DNA from: Lactarius indigo
Lineage: Eukaryota > Basidiomycota > Agaricomycetes > Russulales > Russulaceae
Reading direction: 5' to 3'
DNA length: 64,000 bases
Assembly (NCBI GenBank): GCA_025766275.1
Contig: JAFKAC010000030.1
Coordinates: 558,001-622,000 of the forward strand
Shown: in pieces, positions 17,757 through 28,941 of the stretch
How the letters are laid out: each line of letters begins with the position of its first letter
How positions within the stretch are numbered: the first letter of the stretch is position 1
Position numbers and translations under genes: made by a program
Notes under the pieces: generated by a model
Seen by the model: the letters and a program-made list of their open reading frames with translations, nothing else
What the model was told of the DNA's origin: nothing
Database searches by the model: none

Positions 17757-20505
17757 TCAAACGATATCGTGCCGGCCATGCGAAGGATGTGGGAAATTAT
17801 CTCCTATATGCTCGGCATTTGGTTCCCACAATGAAGGACCCGCGATGTCTATATTCGAGTCAGTGACCACCGGGAGTGACGGGGCTTGTGATGGAAGGCC
17901 TAGGGTGGGCATAGTGCTTTCGTGGATCGCTCGATTCACAGAGGGGGGATCGAGAGCATCCTTGTTCTCGCGTAATCCAAGTTGGCTAGTACCGCCCTGA
18001 GTAGTAGCACCTACATCAGGTACAGAGGCCGGTTCCGATGAAGCGCTGGGAGCAGTGACCATTATCGAGCGACGGGATTCTGGCAGGGTGGTGAGAGATA
18101 GGATTAGGTCAGCGATGAGTGTGAAGACGGCAACGCACCTGCAGGAAGTATATTGTCGAGGACCAGATTAGAAGCGGTTGAAGATGGCAGGTTTGGTTCA
18201 TCAGAAGGCGCTAGGAGGACTTGGTTGTGCTGGAGGGCAAAGACAGCGAGTGGGGTAGAAGAGAGAGGTGGGGCGGATGTGAATGTTTCGGGAGTGGAGT
18301 GTGACATCGTTGTACCTGAGCTGGCTATATCTGACGGGGTAAAAGGAGTGCGGGGGCTTTCGACGATTGTCTGATGAACGGGGTGGAAGTTGTCGAGCGG
18401 TGGCACATCCGTGAGGCTGTCGTCGATATGAAGTGGGGCAGGCATGGATGAGGAAGGCACATCGGGACCGGCAAGGGAAGCAGGGGCCAGCGCAGCATTA
18501 TCACGCAGGTCAGTTTGGGAAATGGTTGTGGAGGAAGGGTCATTGTGGGTGTGAGATGGTGAGTCCGGAGAATGGCCAGGGACGTTGCACACTGGATATG
18601 AAGATGGGAACCGCAGATCCCCGCTGATTAGGGAAGGACCGGCCTCTTGATGCAGAGCAGCGTAGACGTTTCGAATCGGTCTGAGGAGATTCCGCACCAT
18701 CCGCCGACTGCCTTCACTCCGCGCTTGGTTCCAGAGAGCACAGAACTCGTGCTGCAGTTCAGGTAATGTATCTTCCACATTGAACTTCGAAGCTGCTTCT
18801 AAAGCGGACGATAAAATGGTATCGGGCCAGGACGACTTCCATAGGTGGCTAAATTGCTTGCGAGTGACGTGAATCAAAATAGCAAGCGACAGGCTGTCAC
18901 CGTGTGCGGCGTACTCTCGGAGGACGGATTCTTGGACGCCAAGTTCATTGGAGGCAGAAATAAACCAAGAGTCATCGCGTTGTTGTGCTCTTGCGACGGT
19001 ACCACAGATGGCAGCTTGTACAACCAAATCGGTATCCCGGTCATTGCCCCAGCCTCTTGAAGTCCGCACTATTTCGGCGGATATCGGGCCACTATACTGG
19101 TATCCGGACAAAACCCTAGTAAGGACATCAGGCACCTTGGGGATGTGTGCTGGATCGCAAGCCTTCGCACAGATGATGGCCCTCCGGTCTTTGACAGCCT
19201 CCGGTAGCAAGCCGGACGAGAAAGTGACGTCCAACAACCCTATTAACCCCGACGAAAGCTTCCACTTTTGTTCGCTAGTGAGACTGGGCAGAGGGTCGAC
19301 GACGACGTTTGAGCTACGAAAGCCAGGTAAGCCGGAGAAAAAGCGCCCTAGTTCGTGGTCTTCGTCCAAACTGTCGAATGTCCACATCAAGGCGCGAGCA
19401 ACGATCTCCGATGGTGTACCCAGAGCAGTTTCCTCGGCTGTCTTCTGCATGCCCTGTACAAACAGTTTGCGATATCTTTTCTCCAGCGATCCAAAGCGAT
19501 GGTAGGTTTCACCACTAAAATAGTCAAATAAAGTGATCCTCCGAAGAGCTCGAAAAATGAGATATGATATCCCGGTGACAATGGGCCGTGCCGGTAATGA
19601 GAGTGGGGTGTGGTATGGGCTGTCGTGACAAAAGATCGGGACGACCGTGATACACCCGTACAGAGCTGTGCAAATGCCAATCCACGACAGTACCAACTTG
19701 AAAATTGTGAGATTAACATTCCACAGGAATACGGATATGCCGGCAAAGAATAGGAAAAGGGAAACATGTAGCAGCGTGGGCAAAGCCTCGACCGCCCACG
19801 GAAGGAGAAACTTGTCGACACCTTCAAAAAAGAACGCGCGAATCCGTGCTCGCTTGTGTAGACTGTAACGTGGCTGAGTGACTTTGAGGTATCTTCGTGC
19901 CCACTGCTGGAGCAATGTCGCGAGTAGAGCACAAGTGATACTGATGACCAAGCTCAAGAACAAAAGCGCGTTCACCCAAACAGCATAGTTCGGTGGAGAA
20001 AATGGGGGTGGGGAAGTAGGGAGGGAGCTGGAAACGTTTGGGTTGGCGAGAGTCTGATAAATATTTGAGAGGTAGAAGTTGGAAGTGTCCTGGGGGTTCT
20101 GTCGAATGTCCTGAATGGACACTGAGATCAACGATGCAACCGCAGCAGAGAATAAACCGGTCTGTGAGAGATGAGCGTGAAGCAGCGCACAAGATTGGGA
20201 AATAGTGACGGACAAAGATGATAATGCCATCAGCATCCGCTTTCCATCCTTCGACCATCTTCTTGTCCTCTTCCGTCGCCATTTCGAGATACATGGAAAA
20301 GATAGGCCCTGACCCATCGACAAAGTTAGACGCCCCTCGTAGTTCTTGAGTTGGGTCTGACTGTGGCGGATGCGGGTGGTCACCTATGGGAGTAGCAGTA
20401 GTAGGTGAGAACGGTGAGGCTAGAGCAAAGTCGGAGTAAGGTACCTCTGCCCGTGCCTATTTCTACCTCGTTTAAATCGGCATTCTCGCGAAGAGCTTGG
20501 GACAT
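17757..20505 (-). CDS. DUF6535 four-helix membrane protein (copy 1)
   Basis: Four-exon gene: 20445-20505, 20214-20383, 18139-20161 and 17757-18079, with introns of 61, 52 and 59 bp; the splice closes to 858 residues. Each intron shows GT...AG, including GTGCGTTG...CTGCCAG before the last exon. The N-terminal DUF6535 domain has hydrophobic segments at about 78-96, 140-162, 205-225 and 230-252, with the family hallmark LLQQWARRYLKVTQP between the second and third and LPWAVEALPTLLHVSLFLFF in the third. A helical middle region and a long Ser/Pro-rich tail follow. The molecular role of DUF6535 proteins is unknown; a membrane location is inferred. Start chosen because MSQ...-type first exons are shared by the other complete copies. 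Confidence 0.85.
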
Positions 20506-21585
20506 TGAAGGCTTTGGCGTGAACAGATATTAGTACGATGTGGAGGACGAAGCGTGTTGAGAGTGACTGCTCTCGGTCAGTTGTAAAGGGCACCGCGAGA
20601 ATGCCACGAGGTGGTGACGGGATCAACCGAACAGCAAGCGCTCGACGCCCAACAATTTGTGATTGTCATTTTGTGCGCTTTCTAAGTCGTTTCTACCCAA
20701 CCGCGTCCCGTCTCCCATCAGGCCGACAACGCGCACACTCTATTCTCCCACAATATGCTTGCTGTTCGGTTGCCTTTCCACCCCGAGTTCTATACCGATC
20801 CTATTGAGACACTCAACAAAGACCTCGTCCTGCTGCTCGATACCCAAGTGCACTTAGACACTTTCGTTTCACTTCCAAGCACGTTCATCAGCCCGCAATT
20901 GCTCAAAGCGAAGGATTGAGACCCTCGCATCACACACACCTCCTGCGCCACGTATAGCTGTGATTAAGGCGTTGTAAGCTCCTCTCCACGCAGTCTACCA
21001 TCGTTTACCCAATGTCAAGCGGCCACCCGTTACCTATTACTAATTCTCCAAGTTCAGATCCCAGTATTCCAAGTCTCCCGCCTCTATCATGATGCCAGTT
21101 GAGGGTACTCCAGACCGAACGTTCTCAGAATTTTTCGGGTTTAGGAACATTTGTCCTATTCGTAACTCGCCTGGAAGGGCCTCCCAAACAGGTCCGCCTT
21201 TCGTTCATCCAGCTACCTCTTTACAATTTTCGCCTGGAGCCTGCAGGTATTTCACGGGAAGGTGCATTTAGGATGACAACGGGACTGGCGGCGGATGCGT
21301 GTGTTGCGACAAGGTTGATTTGGCCGGCATCGTCTAGGTTCTTGCTCAAGGAGCATCTGCCCGAGGAAATTCTGGTAGTGGTACGCACACATTTGTATCC
21401 GCGCTCCTGGCACAGCTGAACGCATCGCTGCCTGCAGGTCTCATCAATACTCTGTCCCATGTGTGCCGCGCTCCGAAGATTACCTGCATGGTTTACCGGC
21501 CCGGCTTGGCCTGTTAGCCGTGGCTATTGGCCCGTCTTTCCAGGGCCCAGGATGTCCTGTGCTCCTCTTGAGAATGTTAATATAA
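20506..21585. repeat. duplicated relic sequence shared with 50200-51050
   Basis: No intact gene. From about 20560 to 21480 the sequence is similar, with gaps, to about 50200-50880. Shared landmarks include a TTCACTTCCAAGCA block (20868 and 50395), GGCATCGTCTAGGTTCT (about 21328 and 50698) and GCAGGTCTCATCAATA followed by GAAGATTACCTGC. Both copies lie upstream of an intact DUF6535 start, so this is the divergent flank of the duplicated unit. The original content is not recognised. Confidence 0.6.
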
Positions 21586-21589
21586 CCGA

Positions 21590-21870
21590 GGCAGGTAGCT
21601 TTCAGGTTTTCCAAAGCAGAGCAGCCGTACGTCCTCTGCATCTCTCCGCTTCACCTGCTAACGTGCTTCGGTCTCCATGCAGAGATAAGGACTACCACCA
21701 CAAGCCCACGCAGATCCTCTCGCCAGCCCTGCATCTGGAGCGGCACAGTTTGTCGCACCCGAGGCGATCGCCATGGCCCTGTCCGACCCGACCGTCTTCG
21801 ACTCCGACCGCTCTTTGCACTCCACCAGGCGTTCTCAACCTCCACAACCGCTACGGTACGGTATAAGAAA
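21590..21870 (+). pseudogene. eIF3m-like relic R3a (C-terminal middle fragment)
   Basis: Fragment of an eIF3m-like gene: an exon end with TTTTCCAAAGC, an intron-like stretch ending CATGCAG, then coding-like sequence with APEAIAMALSDP and VFDSD, matching the DAIA.AL...FDFD block of the PCI region. It stops abruptly and relic R3b begins within a few bases. Confidence 0.55.
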
Positions 21871-21874
21871 TAAT

Positions 21875-22560
21875 AGCGACAGACCCCGTCGCGATATTTG
21901 CGGAGGATACTTTTGAGGACGACGCACGTGCTGCGGGTCTCCTGCAGATGAGTGCTTCCTTGTATCCCTTGACTGCGTCTTTTCCAAAGCGGGGCAGCTG
22001 AATGTCCTCTGCCTTTCTCTTTGCTTCCCTTGGTGACGTGCCTCGCTCTCCATGAGAGCTACGGCCTACCACCACGAGCTCACGCACGGCCGACCGCTAG
22101 TCCATACTCGCAGGTGACTCAGCCTGTCGTGCTTGACGCAGTCACCGCGGCCCAGTCCGACACAAGCAGCTTTGACTTTGGATGATTTTCTCCTCAAAAT
22201 AGATGTGGCCCTTGCTGCGCGAGCACACCCACTGTTCGTACAGCTTTGGGTATTCCTAAGTAGGGGGCTGGGCGGCCTGCACGCATCGGAGTACCCGCAC
22301 GTAGAAACCACTGGGGAATACAGGCATATCTGCAACCTAAGTTGAAAGGATTGTCGATGGTAGGCACAGTGTCAACTTTGCAAGATCCTCGGAGCTGCTC
22401 TCAAAAGAGACCCAAGCACCGGGTATCGCGGACACTGTCGATGTTGAGGAGATAGAGACGGGTACCAGGGTGCGCGCAGAGGCTTCCACATCACTACCCG
22501 GTACGTTCATCAGTCTGCTGCGGGTCAAGGCGAAGATTGACTCCTCGCTCAATTTCCCAC
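21875..22560 (+). pseudogene. eIF3m-like relic R3b with internal deletion
   Basis: Begins with PVAIFAEDTFEDDA (about 21882), the clearest copy of the eIF3m N-terminal motif in the window, then jumps to the TTTTCCAAAGC exon end (about 21990), so the middle exons are deleted. After a CTCGCAG acceptor it continues with VLDAVTAAQSDTSSFDF and, one frame on, KIDVALAARAHPLF and VFLSRGLGGLHASE (about 22115-22290), which fit the PCI block of eIF3m, and ends with IADTVDVEEIE (about 22440). Confidence 0.65.
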
Positions 22561-23045
22561 TCTGCTCTAAATTATACACTTTCTCCACGGTAGTTTACCT
22601 CATATTAAACCGTATACACAAGATGAGAAAGAAAAACTGAATAGTTCCGGTATAGTGATACCGACAATTCAACAGGAATACATGTCGCACGCTCATAAGA
22701 GATTCAGGAACACGTCGGACAATATCGTATGGGCAATGTGAAGGATGCGGAAGATGATCACCTGTATGCTCAGTATTAGGTTCCCGCAACGAAGGACCCG
22801 CAATGACTACGTCTGAGCCAGTGACCAATGAGAGTGATGGGAGTTAAGGTAGAGGATCTAGGGTCATAGTGTTTACGTGGGTTGCGCTATTCACCGAGGG
22901 GACCAAAAATGTCCTTTTCCTGGCGAGAACCAGGTTTCGGGTTCCCGATGTTCTCAGTAGCAGCACTCAGATCGGGTACTGGAAGTGGCAGTGGAGGGTT
23001 TCTGGGAGCAGTGGTAACTATTGACGAGCGGTGAGATTATGGGTA

Positions 23046-25507
23046 TCACGATGAGTGGTCAGATCGGGTCATGGTCAGGCGTGAAGACAGCGGCGCACCT
23101 GTAGGAAGAGTGTTATCGAGAACTGTATTGGAAGGCGCTGGGAGGTCAGGATTGTGCTGGTGGGAAACGGCAACGGACGGGAAGGTGGAGGAAAGAAGAG
23201 GGGCGGATGTCGAAGTAGCGGGAGCGGTGTAGGGAATTGTCATGCCAGAGGAGACAAATACATCAATGCGTGCTGGGTCTGGTAAGTTAGCTGGGTCGGG
23301 AACGCCTTCCATAGTTGTCTGATGGGAGGGGTGGAGGTTGTCGAGCAATGGGACATCTGTGAGGCTTTCTCTGACACGAAGTGAAGTCGGGGCGGATGAA
23401 GAAGGCGTATCAGGGCTGGCAAGGGAAGCAGGGACCGGTATGGTTTTATCATGCATGTCAATGCGGGAAAAGGTGGAGGTAGAGTTGTCGTGAATATGGC
23501 CAGCGACGTTGCACACTGGATACGAGGACGGCTCCGACAGATCGTCCAAATTGCCGATAGAGGGGGATAAATTTATGCTAGAATCGGTGTCCCGATGCAG
23601 AGAGATGTAAACGCCACGAATGTGTCTGAGGATAGACCACACCATCGCCCGAACAGCGTCTTTCTGCGCTTTGAGAACGACTTTATTCCAAAGAGCACAA
23701 AACTCGTGTTGTAGATCGGGTGACGTATCTTGTGCATCGAGCCTGGAAGTTATGTCTACTAGAACCTTCGACAACTTGTACGACGGCCAAGACCATTCGT
23801 GGCAATGGTTAAATTGTTGGCGAGCGATGTGAATCAAGACGGCAAGTGAAAGGCTGTCACCGTGTGCTGCGTACTCTCGGAGGGTGGATTCTTGTATGCC
23901 TAGTTCATGGGAGGCGAGGATGAACCAAGAGTCGTCACGCTGTTGCACCATGGCGACAGTCGCGCATATCGTGGCTATCAAGTTAGTGTCATTGCCCCTA
24001 TTATCGCCCCATCTACTCATAGCCTGTACAATTTCGGCGGACATCGGACCACTATATCCATATCTGGACAAAATCTTGTTAAAGACATCAGATACCTTGG
24101 GAATGTGCGCAGGATCAGAAGCCTTTGCGCAGATGATGGCCCTCCGGTCTTTAACAGGCTCGGGTAGCAAATCTGATGAGAAAGTGACATCCAATAACCC
24201 CATTAACGCCATTGAAAGCTTCCACTTTTGCTCTCTAGTGAGACCAGGTAGAGGATCGTCAACGACTTTTGAGTTGCGGAAACCGGGCATGCCAGAAAAG
24301 AAGCGCTCCAGTTCGTGGTCCTCATCAAGATTGTCGAACGTCCACATAAATGCACGAGTGTCGATCTCCGATGGTGAATTCAGAGCAGTTCTCTCCACCG
24401 TCTTCTGCATTCCCTGCAAGAGTAATCCGCGATGTCTTTCCTCCCAGGATTGGAAGAGACGATAGGCATTTTCAGCCAGGCGAGCGAGAGAAAGGGGCCC
24501 AAAATAAATGCACGGAGAACAAAAGGCCGTAAAAATAATGAGCCACCGAAGGACCCGAAGTGTGGCAAATGATATTCCGGCTACAATGTGCGATGCTGGC
24601 AACGAAAGTGGAGTGTGGTACGGACTATCATGATGAAAGAACGGGAGGAATGTGATGCATCCGTACAAAGCAGTGCAAACGCCAATCCATGATACCGTCG
24701 ACTTGAAAATCGTCAGATTGACGTTCCATAAGAATACAGAGATGCCGGCAAAGAACAGGAAAAGGGAAACGTGAAGTAGTGTTGGCAATGCTTCGACCGC
24801 CCACGGAAGGAGAAACTTGTCGACACCTTCGAAGAAGAACGCACGGATCCGCGCTCGCTTATGTTGACTGTAACGTGGCTGAGTGACCTTAAGGTATCTC
24901 CGTGCCCACTGCTGAAGCAGCGTCGCGAGTAGAGCACAGCTGATACTGATGACCAGACTCAAGAACAAAAGCGTGTTTACCCAAACAGCATAGTTTGGTG
25001 GAGAAAATGGAGGCGGGGAAGCAGGGAGCGAGCGTGAAATATTAGATCCAGGGTCGGCAAGAGTCTGATATATATTTGCGAGGTAGAAGTTGGAGGTATC
25101 CTGTGGGTTCGGTCGAATGTCCTGAATGGACACTGAGATCAACGATGCGACTGCAGCAGAGAATAAACCAGTCTATGAGAGATGAGTGTGAAGCAGCGCA
25201 CAATATTGGGAAATAGTGACGTACAAAGATGAGAATACCATCAGCGTCCGCTTTCCATCCTTCGACCATCTTCTTGTCTTCTTCCGTCGCCATTTCAAGA
25301 TACATGGAGAAAATAGGTCCTGACCCATCAACGAAGTTAGACACCCCCCGTGGATCTCGAGTTGGCGCCGACTGTGGTGGATACAGGTGGTCGCCTATGG
25401 GGGTGGCAGTGGTGGGTGAGAACGGTGAGGATGCAGCCAAGTGGGATTAAAGTATTACCTCTATCCGGGTCTCCGGTCACAATGACATCCTGTAGAGCTT
25501 GGGACAT
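23046..25507 (-). CDS. DUF6535 four-helix membrane protein (copy 2), altered 3' end
   Basis: Exons 25459-25507, 25225-25394 and 23046-25172, with introns of 64 bp and 52 bp; this closes to 781 residues by reading through the position of the last intron. The DUF6535 hallmarks are present (LLQQWARRYLKVTQP, LPWAVEALPTLLHVSLFLFF, four hydrophobic segments). The donor at 23098 is conserved, but the acceptor used in copies 1 and 4 (CAG before AATCCC) reads CAT here. An alternative in-frame acceptor (CAATAG) would add a short tail that stops early because of a 2-base loss in a C run near 22898. Both give a product with a changed C terminus. The membrane domain is intact, so the gene may still work. 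Confidence 0.78.
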
Positions 25508-25659
25508 TAATATTCTGGAGTGAGTTGATTATGAGGAATACAATGTGTGAGTGACTACTGCCAGCCAGTTGCAGCTTCAATGAACACGACGTCAGCCGCA
25601 AGCGCTCGATGATTCAACGAAGTCTCGATATTATTTGGTCTTGTTGTGCCACGGTCCAC

Positions 25660-26560
25660 GAAATAGCAAAAACAGACGCCATCGCAATACAAACATTCAC
25701 AGAGGGAACTTTTGAAGACTCAGGTACGTGCATTCGGTTTTGTTCTGTGTATAATTGATGGCGGAGGACAGGTCGACAGGTTGCCGATCTCGCAGGGTAG
25801 GTACACCTTGCTGAGTGGACCAGAAACCGGCACGCGCACCTTTTGGTCCGATCGATTCAGCTGAAGCTCATAGTCGAAGACAGTCGGCCACCTCTATCCA
25901 ATCATGTGTGGCGAAGGGGTGTACCTTCTGTCATATTTTGGGATATCAAAAGAGGGTAGGCCCAAGAGAGGGCACTGACCGCGGTGCGTGCATCAGCTTT
26001 TTTCTTCTTCTTGTGACAGATATCGATGCTTCTTATTGAAGGATTCTTCGACCTTTCATGTACCCATGTATTTAACCTCTGGCCAATCTATTCTCAAAAT
26101 GCCCTATCATCACATCAGTGACCACAGAGTTTGCGGTCAAATACCGCATATACGTTCCTACCTTATTGCTCGTCCAGCTCATACACCAACACGCTCCTGC
26201 TTGCCAGCATAAACCATGGGTTTCACGTACCGTAGATCTCCCCTCCAACTCTAATCTCGAGAAGTGGCCGAAGGAGAAATAGACTACGCCCTTAGAGAAG
26301 GGTGCTCGTTTGAAGCGCCTTGTCAAAACCTTTAGAAATCGGGACAGCTGTATGTCTGCCACCTCTTTCTTCTTCGCCTGGCCTGCCGATGCGCCTCGTG
26401 ATCCGTGCAGATCCTCCATGGTCTACCACTACAAACTCGTGCGCTTCCGCTCGCTAGAACTTAGCATGCGGGGCAGTGGGAGCAAGGGTCGTGGACTCGT
26501 GGGGAGAGCTGTCGTGGGTGTCAGCTATCGAGTCAGGATGGTGGCCAGCAACGCTGCACA
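25660..26560 (+). pseudogene. eIF3m-like relic R4
   Basis: Exon-like pieces in eIF3m order: TFTEGTFEDS then a GTACGTG donor (about 25722); ARAPFGPIDSAEA (about 25833); a stretch ending in REGTDR before a GTGCGTGC donor (about 25982); IEGFFD after an acceptor near 26020; a frame with FAVKYRIYVP (about 26130), NLEKWPKEK (about 26260) and RLVKTF (about 26315); and MVYHYKLVRFRSLE (about 26418), matching the SYEY.L.YVRSL block. Several stops and frameshifts. A close copy of its 3' two thirds is found at 38520-39140. Confidence 0.68.
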
Positions 26561-26589
26561 GTGGAAACATGGGTGATTTCGATTCAGGA

Positions 26590-26930
26590 TGATAGCGCAC
26601 ACTTTACTAGGGGAGGGGACGAACCATGTCGGGGTATGCTCCGAATCGGACAGAGGATATACCGCAATCTCCTTTCTGTTGTCATTCTATGCTTTGAGAA
26701 TAATTTGATTCCAAAGTGTACCGAACTCTTGCAGCACCTCAGGTGACGGTGACATCTCGTACATTGAAATCGGAAGTTGCTCGTACAGTGGAACCCTTGA
26801 GAAACCCACGCGTTGGCCAGAGCCATTTCCGGAAACGGTTAAATTGATGGTGAGTGACGTGAAATTGTGAATCAAGACGGCAAGTGACACGTCGAAGAAG
26901 CGCGTTATGCAGTAGCCGCACGCGAATGGC
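26590..26930 (-). pseudogene. DUF6535 fragment (middle region)
   Basis: Short decayed piece matching the region after the membrane domain of the DUF6535 copies: SLAVLIHN, then out of frame SDFNVRD and LQEFGTLWNQIILKA, compared with SLAVLIHI...SKFNVQD...LQHEFCALWNQIVLEA in copy 4. No membrane exons or tail are found nearby, so it is a remnant of a further copy. Confidence 0.7.
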
Positions 26931-27336
26931 TGGAGTTCATCAAAAAGTGGGAGCCCAGAGATGGTGCGGTTGACCTGTGACTTACGGATTACCTTCCCAT
27001 TGCTTGTACATTTACACGCACACAAAGGCTATCACACCACACCCACGCATCCACGCGGTTTCTCTCTTCAATGCTCGACCTCACAGTCTGTTCGATCCAC
27101 ATTGGGTATTCAACACGTGGAGAATTATATACCATATGCGCGTCGTCCGTTCGTCCCTCTTATCCAAGTCCCACCTGCTGAGACCGGAAAACCATCACAA
27201 TGGGGGACTTTTTTTTCATCTGACCTTTGGTTCCCCCACCACGTATAGCGCGTCGATACATTGGGCGACGGAGAGAAAACCGCGTGGCCATGACGAATGC
27301 GTGGATTTTTCCTTCGGTCTGGTTCATTTCATCCAC

Positions 27337-27352
27337 CCCCCCCCCCCCCCTT
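27337..27352. repeat. poly-C/poly-T homopolymer tract
   Basis: A run of about 15 C followed by six T. A low-complexity tract that may also be a sequencing weak spot. Confidence 0.7.
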
Positions 27353-27474
27353 TTTTCCTCCGATTCCGCGGAGTGGGTTCACTTTTTCTCCTCTCGATTT
27401 CATAGGTATCAACGGCGATTCTTCACTCGAATCGACACTGTCGAAGCACGCGCCGTCTTGTGAGGTCTAGGAAT

Positions 27475-28106
27475 ATGACTATAGCGTTGACAGTGGCGCT
27501 TGTGTTCTCTCCTCCCTCCCGCCTCTTACCTGCTGAACTGGACAAGTGAGTGAGTAGTGGGGATCCGAGATCATCGATCACCAGAAAACTGAAACTGCTG
27601 AGGGACCGGGCCAATTTTAATCCCTTTTCGCTTGACAAGAAAAACAACCTCGACGAGAATGACGACTCCAAGTACCGGACGCTCGACTCGCTCATGGATC
27701 TAAAAGGTGCACGCACATTCTGCGCCCTCCGCCCCGCCGCTGAGAGGGACAACAACAGGTCTCAGGACACTCGTTCGTCGACGCCCTCAAGATCTACATC
27801 GACGGCGGAGAAATTGACGCACTCACGGCGTTCCTCTGCACACGTGTCGCCAACTTGGGGAAGGGCTTCCCGCCAAGCCAGTTCCAGCTCGAGACCCACG
27901 CGAAGTTCGCGGGAACTCTGAGTACTTTGCGCGCTGGAGACGACAGGTATGCGGCAATTCTGGACGGAGCCCGGACCCGGGCCGAGCCTGGCATACATCA
28001 ATATTTGTGTGCGGCCAGAGCTGGCGGAGATTTGTTCTTTCGTCCTTGGTTCGAGACTTGCCGTTTACATTCCCCGTTTCCCCTTCATGTAGTGCTCGTT
28101 TATTGA
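27475..28106 (+). CDS. unrecognised small gene, three-exon model, 177 residues
   Basis: I do not recognise this protein. The model is 27475-27545, 27585-27706 and 27766-28106, closing in frame from ATG to TGA. The second intron (GTGCAC...CTCAG, 59 bp) restores a clean frame (LMDLKG joined to HSFVDALKIYIDGGEIDAL). The first intron is only 39 bp (GTGAGT...CACCAG), unusually short but needed to pass stop codons. The product is charged, with no clear signal peptide or membrane segment after its hydrophobic first 12 residues. A GTATGC after residue 128 could be another donor, so the last part may be wrong. It could be a remnant of a larger gene. Confidence 0.4.
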
Positions 28107-28674
28107 AATTGTGTACTCGTCAAAGAGGTGTTCGGTTGAACCGGCCCGCCACCAACTGCTTTTCACGTTTGGTAGGATCGTCGCAAGTTCGAGCTTTGTA
28201 ACATTTACATGATCATGCTTCTGCTTGCACGCTAAAGGCAGGAAAAAGAGCCCATTGATAATATACCATATGATCCTGCTAGCTTTCAGAGATTACATGT
28301 ATCGTAAAATTCCATGGCCTAGACTTGTGGACTTACAGTAATCGTTATCACTGAACGGACGGACACGAATTAGATAACATCAGACCCTTTGGTAATAGAA
28401 ATAAGCATAGTACATGGAGCTCCTTTTCAGGTTTCGCTACATAAATGCACGCCCCTCTCCAACTCTATTGGTCGATGTCCTGCAATTCCAGGCGTCGAAT
28501 GACCGGCAGGGTGTAAGGTTGGTCTTGTAGGCGTTAGGGTGTGGTCTCAGGTCCCTCGCACACTTCAGTTCCTCTCCGTTCCACTCTTGTCTCCTCCCTG
28601 GCCGTGACACATCTTCGTACCTTGCAACGGGTGACATACGAAGTGAGTTATCTCTCTTATGTGTCTGAGAGGGT
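28107..28674. other. intergenic, nothing recognised
   Basis: Only short frames without family resemblance are seen on either strand. Confidence 0.5.
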
Positions 28675-28941
28675 CAAAAATCTATGTATACTAAGCATCG
28701 TAGCGAGTAATAGTAGATTTCGACCCGAGGAGAAGCGTGGATCGAACTCAGTGAATAGGAAACAATTGAGACAGACACGGATACGGAGACACGGACACGC
28801 CGGGCGCAGATGGGGTTGTTAAGGCTAAGATGAATTAATAGTAGTACCGTGATGGGCTGTGACATAATCCGTACAAGTCTTGGTACACGTACAATTCGAA
28901 CACTGTAAGAAAGAAATAGATCGCCACAGCGGTTCCATTTT

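Noticed and set aside
27337..27352. Poly-C tract as a regulatory or G-quadruplex signal
   Set aside because: A single homopolymer run is not enough; it may be simple slippage or a sequencing artefact.
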